Shown: piece by piece, positions 1-8,696 of the stretch | Numbering within the stretch: position 1 is the first letter of the stretch | How the letters are laid out: each line of letters opens with the position of its first letter | Assembly (NCBI GenBank): GCA_013298045.1 | Contig: JAAFJI010000006.1 | Span: forward strand, 1-40,027 | Direction: 5' to 3' | Length of the DNA stretch: 40,027 nucleotides | Source: Betaproteobacteria bacterium | GTDB lineage: Bacteria > Pseudomonadota > Gammaproteobacteria > Burkholderiales > Casimicrobiaceae | Made by a program: the position numbers and the translations under genes | Notes under the pieces: generated by a model | What the model saw: only the letters and a program-made list of their open reading frames with translations | Told to the model about the DNA's origin: nothing | The model's database searches: none

Positions 1-312
1 TTTTCACATCCAGAGTTGATTCGAAATACAGCTCCATGCAGTATCGCCCAATTAAACTGGGCATATGGCGAAAATAATATTCAGAAAGTGTCAGAGCAAA
101 TACAGCCGCTAGCCCAAAAATTATCGGGCGATATGAGAAAAAGCTGGAAAACAACGAGAATGACTGGCTCCGGAAGCGCTTACTTCGCTCGAACCCCCGA
201 TTTTTCGAGTGCTGCGGCGGGCGCGCAAGCACTTCGGGGCGCTGGCTACGACGCCTGGGCAGTCCACTCTAGCGAACACCATCCGCTGCAATCGTTCGCG
301 AAAAATTGCTAG
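1..312 (+). CDS. ispE: 4-diphosphocytidyl-2-C-methyl-D-erythritol kinase, C-terminal part (truncated by window start)
   Basis: In-frame from base 1: FSHPELIRNTAP...RMTGSGSAYFA, the GHMP-kinase C-terminal motif typical of IspE. The neighbourhood ispE / tRNA-Gln / prs / rplY is the classic beta/gamma-proteobacterial order. Confidence 0.88.
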   Translation, partial: FSHPELIRNTAPCSIAQLNWAYGENNIQKVSEQIQPLAQKLSGDMRKSWKTTRMTGSGSAYFARTPDFSSAAAGAQALRGAGYDAWAVHSSEHHPLQSFAKNC

Positions 313-398
313 AATTTAGGGCTTCGCTGCGAAAACACGTTCTTTCGGGAATGTAAATTCAAGGTGTAGCGGTTCGGCGATGAGTCGATACCGTGTGT

Positions 399-473
399 AG
401 GGGAGTCGCCAAGTGGTAAGGCACCGGATTTTGATTCCGGTATGCGTAGGTTCGATCCCTTCCTCCCCTGCCA
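399..473 (+). tRNA. tRNA-Gln (anticodon TTG)
   Basis: Acceptor stem AGGGGAG/CTCCCCT, anticodon arm CCGGA-TTTTGAT-TCCGG, T-arm with GGTTCGATCC, encoded CCA at 471-473. Confidence 0.95.
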
Positions 474-525
474 AAACGAACTACTCGCCCAAAGGGCCTT
501 CGCCCAAAGGGTAACTTCTACCGAG

Positions 526-563
526 AAAGCGGTCTTGCAGACAAATCAAGACCGCTTTTTTTT
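526..563 (+). terminator. Rho-independent terminator between tRNA-Gln and prs
   Basis: AAAGCGGTCTTG-cagacaaat-CAAGACCGCTTT followed by a T tract. Confidence 0.8.
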
Positions 564-596
564 CGATGAACTCCGCTCCGCATTAGAGATCGCACC

Positions 597-1556
597 ATGA
601 GCTTTCACGACATGATGGTTTTCACCGGCAACGCGAACGTGAAGCTCGCGCAATCGGTGGCGGAACATCTGAACCTGCGGCTCGGCAAGGCGAAAGTCTC
701 TGCGTTTTCCGACGGCGAATGCGACATCGAGATTCTCGAAAACGTGCGCGGCAAAGACGTGTTTGTGTTGCAATCGACCTGCGCGCCGACCAATCAAAAC
801 TTGATGGAATTGGTGATCATGGTCGACGCGTTGAAACGCGCGTCCGCCGGTCGGATCACCGCCGCGATGCCGTATTTCGGTTACGCACGTCAGGACCGTC
901 GCCCGCGTTCCGCACGCGTGCCGATCTCGGCGAAAGTGGTGGCCGACATGCTCTCCGCCGTTGGCGTCGATCGCGTGCTTACGATGGACTTGCATGCCGA
1001 TCAGATTCAGGGTTTTTTCAATATTCCGGTTGACAATATTTACGCGACGCCGATTTTGCTCGCGGATATTTGGAAGCAGAAATACGAAAACCTCCTGGTC
1101 GTATCGCCCGACGTCGGCGGCGTCGTGCGCGCGCGAGCGGTTGCGAAACGTTTGGATACCGATCTTGCGATCATCGACAAGCGTCGCCCGAAAGCGAACG
1201 TCTCGGAAGTGATGAACATCATCGGCGATGTTGCGGGTCGAACCTGTTTGATCATGGACGACATCGTTGATACCGCGAACACACTTTGCAAAGCCGCGCA
1301 AGCGCTCAAAGACAACGGCGCTGTGAAAGTCATTGCGTATTGCACGCACGCGGTGCTCTCGGGTGAGGCGGTGGCGCGTATCGCGGGTCCGTCGCTTGAT
1401 TCGTTGGTAGTCACCGACACGATTCCGCTTTCAAACGCAGCGGGCGATCTGCTCAAAACCGGCAAGATTCGCCAGATTTCAAGCGCGCAATTGATCGCAG
1501 AGACGATGCAGAGGATTTCGAACGAGGATTCTGTTTCGTCCTTGTTCACAGAATAG
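597..1556 (+). CDS. prs: ribose-phosphate pyrophosphokinase
   Basis: 319 aa, [19 protein letters not shown]..., PRPP-binding motif [21 protein letters not shown] motif. Confidence 0.98.
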   Translation: MSFHDMMVFTGNANVKLAQSVAEHLNLRLGKAKVSAFSDGECDIEILENVRGKDVFVLQSTCAPTNQNLMELVIMVDALKRASAGRITAAMPYFGYARQDRRPRSARVPISAKVVADMLSAVGVDRVLTMDLHADQIQGFFNIPVDNIYATPILLADIWKQKYENLLVVSPDVGGVVRARAVAKRLDTDLAIIDKRRPKANVSEVMNIIGDVAGRTCLIMDDIVDTANTLCKAAQALKDNGAVKVIAYCTHAVLSGEAVARIAGPSLDSLVVTDTIPLSNAAGDLLKTGKIRQISSAQLIAETMQRISNEDSVSSLFTE

Positions 1557-1557
1557 C

Positions 1558-1658
1558 GTCATCCCGGCGGAGGTCCGGGATCCATGATGGCAAAGAGCGA
1601 GATACTGAATTGAAAGTCGCTACATGCAAGGATGGATTCCCGTCTTCGCGGGAATGAC
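1558..1658. repeat. REP/MITE-like imperfect inverted repeat
   Basis: GTCATCCCGGCGGAGGTCCGGGATCCA (1558-1584) pairs with TGGATTCCCGTCTTCGCGGGAATGAC (1633-1658). Resembles the widespread 'gtcattcccgcgaaggcgggaatcca' intergenic repeat of proteobacteria. Confidence 0.75.
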
Positions 1659-1787
1659 AAGAAAAGAATTTTTCGCCTCGCAGGTTGCGAGACGATTTTG
1701 ATGCCGCAGTGGTCGCGCTGCCGCAACAAAACTAATCGGGGTGCCGCGTTTCGCTACGTGACCGCCCCATGAACTGGAGATACTGAA

Positions 1788-2486
1788 ATGGCAACTGAAT
1801 TTACCGCGTTCGCGCGGACGCTACAGGGCACCGGAGCGAGCCGCCGCCTGCGTCACGCTGCGAAAGTCCCCGGCATCGTCTACGGAGGCGAAGCCAAACC
1901 CGAAATGATCGAACTCGATCACAACGCGCTCTGGCACGCACTCAAGAAAGAAGAGTTTCACAGCTCGATTCTTTCCATGACCCTTGATAGCGCGAAGACG
2001 CAGGTGCTTTTGCGCGATGTGCAATACCACCCGTTTAAGCAACAAATTACCCACATCGACTTCCAGCGCGTTCAAGCCGACAAGAAACTGCACATGAAAG
2101 TGCCGGTGCACTTCGTCAACCAGGACGTTTCGCCCGCCGTAAAGCTCTCGGCAGCCATCGTCAACCACGTGCTCTCTGAAGTCGAAATTACCTGCTTGCC
2201 GAAAGACCTCCCGCGCTTTATCGAGGTCGATCTCAAAGACCTCAAAGCTGGCGAATCGGTGCACGCAAAAGATGTAACGCTGCCCGCAGGCGTTGCGCTC
2301 GTGTTCCACGGCCGCAATAAAGATGCCGTATTTGCGACCGCGTCGATGGTCAAGGAAGAAGCGGCTTCGGCAGATGGTGCCCCAGTCGCAGCCGCCGAAG
2401 TTGCGGCATCGAAACAAAAAGCGCCTGCTGCGCCTGCTGCTGCTCCAAGCAAAGAGAAGCAAGGCGTCAAAGACGGCAAGAAGTAA
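1788..2486 (+). CDS. rplY: 50S ribosomal protein L25/general stress protein Ctc
   Basis: 232 aa, [26 protein letters not shown]25 and TL5 domains; Ala/Lys-rich tail; downstream of prs. Confidence 0.96.
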   Translation: MATEFTAFARTLQGTGASRRLRHAAKVPGIVYGGEAKPEMIELDHNALWHALKKEEFHSSILSMTLDSAKTQVLLRDVQYHPFKQQITHIDFQRVQADKKLHMKVPVHFVNQDVSPAVKLSAAIVNHVLSEVEITCLPKDLPRFIEVDLKDLKAGESVHAKDVTLPAGVALVFHGRNKDAVFATASMVKEEAASADGAPVAAAEVAASKQKAPAAPAAAPSKEKQGVKDGKK

Positions 2487-2498
2487 GCACTTCGCTGC

Positions 2499-2532
2499 CA
2501 AAAAAAAACCCGCAGCTGCGGGCTTTTTTATT
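2499..2532. terminator. bidirectional Rho-independent terminator
   Basis: AAAAAAAAACCCGCAGCTGCGGGCTTTTTTATT; lies between the convergent rplY and DAHP synthase genes. Confidence 0.9.
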
Positions 2533-2562
2533 AACGGGTCAGTGACTAACGAGCCAGCGCGC

Positions 2563-3639
2563 TCATTCCGGTTGCGCCAGGCGACGCTTTTGAACGTCGC
2601 TTGCGAGTTGCCGCAGCACGCTCTCGGTAGCCGCCCAATCGATACAGGCGTCGGTGATCGACACGCCGTATTCCAGCGCCTTTCCTGGCGTCAAATCCTG
2701 TCGGCCACCGTTTAAGTGCGATTCGATCATCACGCCAAAAATGCGCTCGTCGCCCGCAGCCATCTGACGGCCGACGTCGGCGGACACTTCGATCTGTTTC
2801 TCGTGCTGCTTGCTTGAATTGGCGTGGGAGAAATCGATCATGATGCGCTGCGGCAGCGCCGCTTTGGCGAGTTCAGAAGCAGAGGATTGCACGCTGGCCG
2901 CGTCGTAGTTTGGCGCTTTGCCGCCACGCAAAATCACGTGACAATCCTCGTTGCCGTTGGTGGAGATGATTGCGCTGTGCCCGCCCTTGGTCACCGAGAG
3001 AAAGAAGTGCGGCGCGGCGGCTGCTTTGATTGCGTCCACAGCGATTTTGATGTTACCGTCGGTGCCATTTTTGAAACCCATCGGGCAGCTCATGCCGCTT
3101 GCGAGTTGTCGATGCACCTGACTCTCGGTCGTGCGCGCGCCGATTGCACCCCAGGAAATCAAGTCGGCGTAGTACTGAGGCGTGAGGGTGTCGAGAAACT
3201 CGGTCGCCGCCGGGACGCCAAGCGCATTGATTTCCAGAAGCAGGTCGCGCGCAAGACGGAGACCTTCGTTGATCTTGAAGCTGCCGTCCAGGAGGGGGTC
3301 GTTGATAAGCCCTTTCCAGCCGACCGTCGTGCGTGGCTTTTCAAAGTACACGCGCATCACGACCACCAGATCGTGCGCCAGCTCATCGCGCAGCGCCTTG
3401 AGCCGCGTTGCGTACTCAAGCGCCGAGCGTTTGTCGTGCATCGAGCAGGGCCCCACAACTACAACCAGACGGTCGTCGGCACCGTGCAGGACCTTGTGGA
3501 TGTCGCGCCGCGTGTCATAGACGAGTTGCTCGACTGCGTCGCTCGGTTTGAACTCCCGCAATAAATGAGATGGCGGCGCGAGCTCAAAAATGTCGCGGAT
3601 GCGAACGTCGTCGACTTGTCGATTTAAGGCGTTTGGCAT
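2563..3639 (-). CDS. 3-deoxy-7-phosphoheptulonate synthase, class I (AroF/G/H type)
   Basis: 358 aa; VVVGPCSMHDKRSALEYA, MRVYFEKPRTTVGWKGLINDP, GARTTESQVHRQLASGMSCPMGFKNGTDG. Confidence 0.97.
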   Translation of the reverse strand: MPNALNRQVDDVRIRDIFELAPPSHLLREFKPSDAVEQLVYDTRRDIHKVLHGADDRLVVVVGPCSMHDKRSALEYATRLKALRDELAHDLVVVMRVYFEKPRTTVGWKGLINDPLLDGSFKINEGLRLARDLLLEINALGVPAATEFLDTLTPQYYADLISWGAIGARTTESQVHRQLASGMSCPMGFKNGTDGNIKIAVDAIKAAAAPHFFLSVTKGGHSAIISTNGNEDCHVILRGGKAPNYDAASVQSSASELAKAALPQRIMIDFSHANSSKQHEKQIEVSADVGRQMAAGDERIFGVMIESHLNGGRQDLTPGKALEYGVSITDACIDWAATESVLRQLASDVQKRRLAQPE

Positions 3640-3658
3640 AAGAACCGGTATTGTTGCA

Positions 3659-3768
3659 ATGCCGCAATTGTACTTTATGCAGGAAAATTGCGTTTACATT
3701 TGATTGAGGCTATACATTTGGCAGAAAATGCCTAAATCAAGATCGAAGTTTGATGAAAATTGCGGCAT
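3659..3768. repeat. 110-bp element bounded by perfect 11-bp inverted repeats (variant J of the intergenic element family)
   Basis: ATGCCGCAATT (3659-3669) / AATTGCGGCAT (3758-3768); upstream of the DAHP synthase gene. Confidence 0.6.
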
Positions 3769-3798
3769 CACGCATTTTTTGCACAACAAATAAAGGTA

Positions 3799-3885
3799 AT
3801 GCCCCATAAAAAATACTTTTGGCGTATTAATTTAACAATTCGAGATTAAATGAAAAATTACTACAAATCATATTTGATGGGGCAT
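3799..3885. repeat. 87-bp AT-rich intergenic element (copy A)
   Basis: Perfect 9-bp ends ATGCCCCAT (3799-3807) / ATGGGGCAT (3877-3885). Confidence 0.75.
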
Positions 3886-3941
3886 AAATAGTAAGTGCTG
3901 GACGTCGAGCCTCATGCGATGTTCGTTCGACCGTGCGGGCA

Positions 3942-3967
3942 AAAAAAACCCGCGCGAGGCGGGTTGG
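3942..3967 (-). terminator. Rho-independent terminator
   Basis: Minus strand AACCCGC-ctcgc-GCGGGTTTTTTTT. Confidence 0.8.
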
Positions 3968-4100
3968 AGGGACTTTGCATGAATTCCGTGGAGGAAGTCG
4001 AAACACATGCGCGCGGCCAGTTATCGAAACAACGGCAGACGCGTGCCGACTTGGAGGAGGTCGGCGCGGCGACGCTCGGTTGAACGTCCCCATGAACCAT
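3942..4100 (-). ncRNA. candidate small RNA ending in a Rho-independent terminator, with CCUCC motifs
   Basis: Minus strand: hairpin GCCGAC-CTCCTCCAA-GTCGGC (4045-4065), further TTCCTCC and TCCCTCC motifs, then AACCCGCCTCGCGCGGGTTTTTTTT (terminator, about 3942-3967). The 5' boundary is not determined. Confidence 0.45.
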
Positions 4101-4197
4101 GAGTCGCGCAGGCGCGCAGCGAGGTTCACTGATAAAGACGCAGACGGTGCGCAAATTACGACAGGCGTATGTGTTTTTTTAGCGCGGGTTTTCCGCG

Positions 4198-7161
4198 TCA
4201 CATAAAGTAGAACCCGGGCAATGGATCGAGCAGGCGCGTGGCGTCCGGGTGTCCGAGCGCGCGCGCAAGCGCGTTGCGTGCCTGTCGCCGCGCCACCACG
4301 CTAGACGCGGGGTCGATCAACATCGCGACGTACTCGACCAGCGCGCGTGCGTAGTGGGTGTCCGGGAGGCCCGGCGGCAGCGACCTTCGCGCAGTTTCTA
4401 CTGCAACTTTCGCCGTCGCAGGCTCGGTGCCGGCAACTGCGAGCGCATATTCAAGATAACTGCCCACTACGCGTTGCGAGAAGCCGCCGCTTTGCGCCCT
4501 CGCTAAGCGATCGAGCGAGCTTTTGAGTGCCTCAGTGACATCGCGACCGCCCAGCCGCCGATCCATACTCGCCTCTGTGCGCTCAATGCGCCGCCGCCAC
4601 GGTCCGTCGGGCAGCGCAATCGCGAGTGCAATTGCACGTGCAGAAGCGAGAAGCTCACGCGCTGCTTCGGCGTCGCCGCAGGCATCGAGTATGACCGCGA
4701 GTCGGGTCTGAAGCCACACGCCGCGATCGCTCTGCGAGCGATCGAGCGCTGCAATTTGCGACGAAACCGCTTTCGCACTGGCCGCGTTGTCGGCAAGTGA
4801 GCGGCGGCCGAAGAACAACTGAATTTCGATTAAATCGATCTCGGTGCTCAGTTTGCGCAGCGGCTCGAAGTCCGGGAGCTGCTCTTGCAATGCGCGCAGT
4901 TCGGTGTAGGCGAGCTCCGCCTTCGCGCCTTCCCCCAAGCGGTAGTAGAGATAGCCCAGGTCGTTGAGCGCGTCGAACACCTGCGCGCTGCGCGAGCCGG
5001 CCAATCGTTGCCACGCTGCCCGCACTGCCAGCAGCCGCGCCTCCGCACCTTCGTAGCGACCGAGTACCGATTGCGCGCTCGCAATCGATTGTCGATTGTG
5101 CAGGGCCACTTTCTCCTGCCCGGGCGGCGGGGCGTTGTATAGCGCTTCGTTCTTCGACAGGATCGCGAAGGCGTCACCCCAGCGCCCCTGCGAGGTGAGG
5201 GCGCGGGCATAGTCGCCATCGGCTACGGCGCGCGCCCAACGATCGCTCGGTGCGTCCCCAAGCGCGGTGAAATAGGCCTGGAAAGCGCGCTCGCTCTCGT
5301 CGTGTTCCAGAAGTCTTGCGAGCGTATTGGCGTATCCCAGCTGTGCTGCACGCAGTCGGCCGTCGCCTGCTGCAAGCCGAGTGACGAGCGTAGGCAGCGC
5401 GAGCTCGTAGTTTGCGAGCGCCTCTCGTTCGCGCTCCAGCCAATAGAGCGTTTCGGCGAGCACCGCGCGCGCAAGCGCCGTTTCAATCGCGTTCGCGCCG
5501 TTGATGCGCTCCGAAATCTCAACCGCCCGCTGTGCGACCGGAAGCGCTTCGGTGTCCCTGGAAAGTGAACGAAAAGTTGATGCGAGCAACGAGGAGAGTC
5601 GAGCCTCGGTCGCTGGATCGTCGCGAAAACGGATGCCGACATCGGCCTTCGCCTGTTCGAGCAAACGCAGCGCCGTAGGCCAATCGCCGCCATGCAGATC
5701 GGGGTCTGCGTTCGCAAGCAGTTCGACCAGATAATCGGCGGTTTTGTTGGCGCGGCTTGCCTCAATTCTGGCGCGCTCGGCCTGCCAGATTGAAACACCG
5801 AGACCGCTGGTTAACGCGAGTACAAGTGTCGCGCCGAGAGTCGATGCAAGCCAATTGCGTCGCAACCATAGCCGCGCGCGGTAAGCGCGGTCCGTGCGTC
5901 GCGCAGCAATCGGGCGGCGCTCTGCGTAGCGCCGCAAGTCCGCCAGAAATTCGTCAACCGTGCGGTAGCGAGCCGTCGGATCGCGCCGCATCGCGCAGGC
6001 AAAGATCGCGTCTAAGTCGCCACCGATGCGCAGGGCGTCGCTCGGCGCTGCGAAATTGTCGACGGCCGCGACCTTCGACGGCGTACGCGCGGCCTCGGAA
6101 AGGCGCGCCGGATCCGTATGCAAAACGGCGTGTTCCAGCGCTGCTCGTCCTGCTTTTTCCGGAAGGTGTGCACGGTGTCCTGAAAGTAGATGGTAGCCGA
6201 GTGCGCCCAGCGAATAGACGTCGCTTGCAACGCCGGTTGCCTCACCTGTAATCTGCTCCGGCGCGGCGTATTCGATGGTCAATCCGCGTCCCGCAAGGCG
6301 CGTGGCAGCAGACTCGGTGGTCTCGTCTCGGTTTTCGCCGCCCAACAAACCGGCCACGCCAAAATCTAGCAATTTGACCTGTCCACTCTTCGTCACGAGC
6401 ACGTTCGAGGGCTTCAGATCGCGGTGCACAACCAGCTGAGTGTGCGCGTAAGACACCGCCTCGACAATCGATCGGAAAACGGTGAGTCGCGCATCCAGTG
6501 TGGGTGCGTGACCCACAAGATACTCGAGCAGCGGCATGCCTTCGACGTATTCCAACACCAAAAACGGATGTCCGAATTGCCGACCCGCGTCCAGCAGTCG
6601 CGCAATGCCCGGATGGTTGAGTCGGGCAAGAAGTAGCCGCTCCTGGGCGAATCGCGCCTCGAATGCATCCATGTTCGAGTCCGGGCGCAGGAACTTAACC
6701 GCCGCCTGAGCGCTATACAGACCGTCGGCGCGCTCGGCTAACCAAACCTCGCCCATACCACCTGTACCAATCACGCTTTTCAGTCGCCAAGCGCCGCAAA
6801 GCTCGCCTTGATAGCGCGCGCTCTTCAGCGCAGTGCGTTCCGCACGCAACGCACGTTGCAGCAGACCATCGAAGCCGCGCTCGGCCAGGGGCGTGCCGGG
6901 TTTGAAGACGGTTGCAAGTTCGGTGGTGAGTCCGCCGGCGTCCCGTCTTTCAGCGGTCGCACGATCGGGCGGCAGCGTGAGGTTGTCAGGAAGTCGCGTC
7001 AGCAGGCGTCTTACCTCGTCGCCGAGCGGCTCGCTCTCATCGGCGAGCGCGCTGAGAAACGCGACACGGTCGGCACCGTCGAGTTCGAGCGCTTGATCGA
7101 GCGCGTCGTTAACGCGTCGCCAATGTGCGGCATCGAAAGCCGTGTTGTTCGCCGGGATCAT
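4198..7161 (-). CDS. Hanks-type serine/threonine protein kinase with TM segment and C-terminal TPR-like region
   Basis: GTGGMGEVWLAER...AAVKFLR, VHRDLKPSNVLV, LLDFGVA, EYAAPEQITGE; TM LASTLGATLVLALTSGLGVSIW; helical repeat C-terminus. The likely start is the Met of MIPANNTAFDAAHW (7161). The ORF is open to 7314, but that would overlap the upstream sigma gene. Confidence 0.93.
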   Translation of the reverse strand: MIPANNTAFDAAHWRRVNDALDQALELDGADRVAFLSALADESEPLGDEVRRLLTRLPDNLTLPPDRATAERRDAGGLTTELATVFKPGTPLAERGFDGLLQRALRAERTALKSARYQGELCGAWRLKSVIGTGGMGEVWLAERADGLYSAQAAVKFLRPDSNMDAFEARFAQERLLLARLNHPGIARLLDAGRQFGHPFLVLEYVEGMPLLEYLVGHAPTLDARLTVFRSIVEAVSYAHTQLVVHRDLKPSNVLVTKSGQVKLLDFGVAGLLGGENRDETTESAATRLAGRGLTIEYAAPEQITGEATGVASDVYSLGALGYHLLSGHRAHLPEKAGRAALEHAVLHTDPARLSEAARTPSKVAAVDNFAAPSDALRIGGDLDAIFACAMRRDPTARYRTVDEFLADLRRYAERRPIAARRTDRAYRARLWLRRNWLASTLGATLVLALTSGLGVSIWQAERARIEASRANKTADYLVELLANADPDLHGGDWPTALRLLEQAKADVGIRFRDDPATEARLSSLLASTFRSLSRDTEALPVAQRAVEISERINGANAIETALARAVLAETLYWLEREREALANYELALPTLVTRLAAGDGRLRAAQLGYANTLARLLEHDESERAFQAYFTALGDAPSDRWARAVADGDYARALTSQGRWGDAFAILSKNEALYNAPPPGQEKVALHNRQSIASAQSVLGRYEGAEARLLAVRAAWQRLAGSRSAQVFDALNDLGYLYYRLGEGAKAELAYTELRALQEQLPDFEPLRKLSTEIDLIEIQLFFGRRSLADNAASAKAVSSQIAALDRSQSDRGVWLQTRLAVILDACGDAEAARELLASARAIALAIALPDGPWRRRIERTEASMDRRLGGRDVTEALKSSLDRLARAQSGGFSQRVVGSYLEYALAVAGTEPATAKVAVETARRSLPPGLPDTHYARALVEYVAMLIDPASSVVARRQARNALARALGHPDATRLLDPLPGFYFM

Positions 7162-7207
7162 CGGAAAGAAAGACGCTATCCGTTGAGAAAGAGCGACACC
7201 GTCGAAT

Positions 7208-7819
7208 TCACGCCGTGCCGAGTTCCAACCATTCGCCCAATAGTGCCCGAGCTTTGAGAATTTCGCGATTGACCGTGCGCGCCGACACCCCGCGCGCATC
7301 GGCCGTCTCTTCAATCGTCATCCCGCAGAAAAAATGCAATTCCGCCGTCTGGTACATCCCTTCGTCGATCTGTCTGAGCTGGGTCACGGCACGATCGAGC
7401 GCAATCACATCCACGGCCGGGATTGACGCATCGGCGGTTGCATCGGCATGCGAGAGTGTGAGCAAGGTCGCGCCGCCCCCGCGTTTCTCGGAATCACGTG
7501 CACGCACAAAGTCGATCACAATTGAGCGCAAGACTTTCCCGATATAGGCAAAAAACTGAACTCGCGTGTTGCCCTGCAATCCCTCGCGGTCGGCCATTCG
7601 CATGAATCCCTCGTGAACCAGCGCAGTCGCATTTAGCCCAGTGACACCGCCGGCTTGCGCAAGCCGCGCTCGCGCCACACGCTTGATTTCCGGATAAAGC
7701 AGCGCATAGAGCTCGCTCATTGCGCCGTCATCGCCTGCCGATGCGCGAGCGATCAATTCGGTTGCACCGATGCCCCTGGCGGCCGGTGCGCCCGAATTAT
7801 TCGCCGGTTGATCGACCAT
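7208..7819 (-). CDS. ECF-type RNA polymerase sigma factor (TIGR02999/ECF43-like)
   Basis: 203 aa, ATALVHEGFMRMAD, VQFFAYIGKVLRSIVIDFVRAR, MTIEETADARGVSARTVNREILKARALL; directly upstream of the kinase gene. Confidence 0.9.
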   Translation of the reverse strand: MVDQPANNSGAPAARGIGATELIARASAGDDGAMSELYALLYPEIKRVARARLAQAGGVTGLNATALVHEGFMRMADREGLQGNTRVQFFAYIGKVLRSIVIDFVRARDSEKRGGGATLLTLSHADATADASIPAVDVIALDRAVTQLRQIDEGMYQTAELHFFCGMTIEETADARGVSARTVNREILKARALLGEWLELGTA

Positions 7820-7901
7820 GTTCGCTTTTCCCCCAAAGTCCCGCGAGTTTATCCGTGCTGCGGCAGTTGTGCTCGCAGCGAGCCTCGCCCCTGGCGATCT
7901 T

Positions 7902-8663
7902 TCATTCGACGACAGAGCGCTGCCGGACTTCGCTTCCTACCGGTCGCGACACGCTTGCGTGACCGAACACCGGTCCGAGACCGACCCCGCGCAGCCGCTC
8001 GCGCAACACCCAGAGAATGAAAAGCCGCTCCATGAAATAACCCACGGCTCGTGCCTTGTTGTCGCGTGGACCTTTGGGTGACGGCAAGTCGAGGTAAGGA
8101 TGGCTCATCAGAAGCGATCGCGAGACCAGCGGCCACGACCAATTCATGTATCGCACAAAGTGCTCGGTGCTCATCACCCAGTAGTTTGCGTAGGGTACAA
8201 AACGCTCAAGATAAAAGCGCGATGAAACCTCGATCCCTGCCTCGGTCAGCACATCAACGATGAAATCGTGGATACCCGGATGATTTGCTTCCGAGTGACC
8301 GGCAAGTCCGGTGAGCCCACCGTAGTTCACACCTGCAAGATCCCAGACGTACCACGACAAGTAGTCGCCGCCCGCGAGCAGGCGTTCGACCTCGGCGACG
8401 CCCGAAAACACGACAGGCGTTTTCTCAAGCTGGCGGTATGACGTAAAGCCAATCCACGGCTCGGTGTGGCGATCCGGGTTGCGCCAGATGTGCAGCATCG
8501 CCCCGTACTCTGCAAGTGCCATTCGAACCCGAGGATCCGCGAGCTCGGGGCAGTTCCGCGTCAGCTGCGCATTGACTTCCGGCTCAAGTCCGAAACCGAC
8601 ATAGGGCGCATGACTGAACAATCGTGATCGATGCGCCGCATCAAAATAGCATTGGTAAATCAC
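7902..8663 (-). CDS. hypothetical protein (possibly glycan-biosynthesis/DUF4422-like)
   Basis: 253-aa ORF, MIYQCYFDAAHRSRLF...GYFMERLFILWVLRERL. The family call is a weak impression only. Confidence 0.6.
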   Translation of the reverse strand: MIYQCYFDAAHRSRLFSHAPYVGFGLEPEVNAQLTRNCPELADPRVRMALAEYGAMLHIWRNPDRHTEPWIGFTSYRQLEKTPVVFSGVAEVERLLAGGDYLSWYVWDLAGVNYGGLTGLAGHSEANHPGIHDFIVDVLTEAGIEVSSRFYLERFVPYANYWVMSTEHFVRYMNWSWPLVSRSLLMSHPYLDLPSPKGPRDNKARAVGYFMERLFILWVLRERLRGVGLGPVFGHASVSRPVGSEVRQRSVVE

Positions 8664-8696
8664 ACACGCAGAAGACCGATCCCGTGGTCGGCGTTC

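Noticed and set aside
546-1349. 267-aa minus-strand ORF antisense to prs
   Set aside because: Lies entirely opposite the unambiguous prs CDS; His/Arg-rich shadow ORF typical of GC-skewed codon usage.
1558-1658. Inverted repeat after prs considered as a novel element
   Set aside because: Matches a very common interspersed intergenic repeat type (gtcattcccgcg...); not novel.
3827-4205. Overlapping small ORFs on both strands (90-124 aa) around 3.8-4.2 kb
   Set aside because: They read through the intergenic element, the terminator and the C-rich hairpin; peptides are low-complexity and better explained by non-coding structure.
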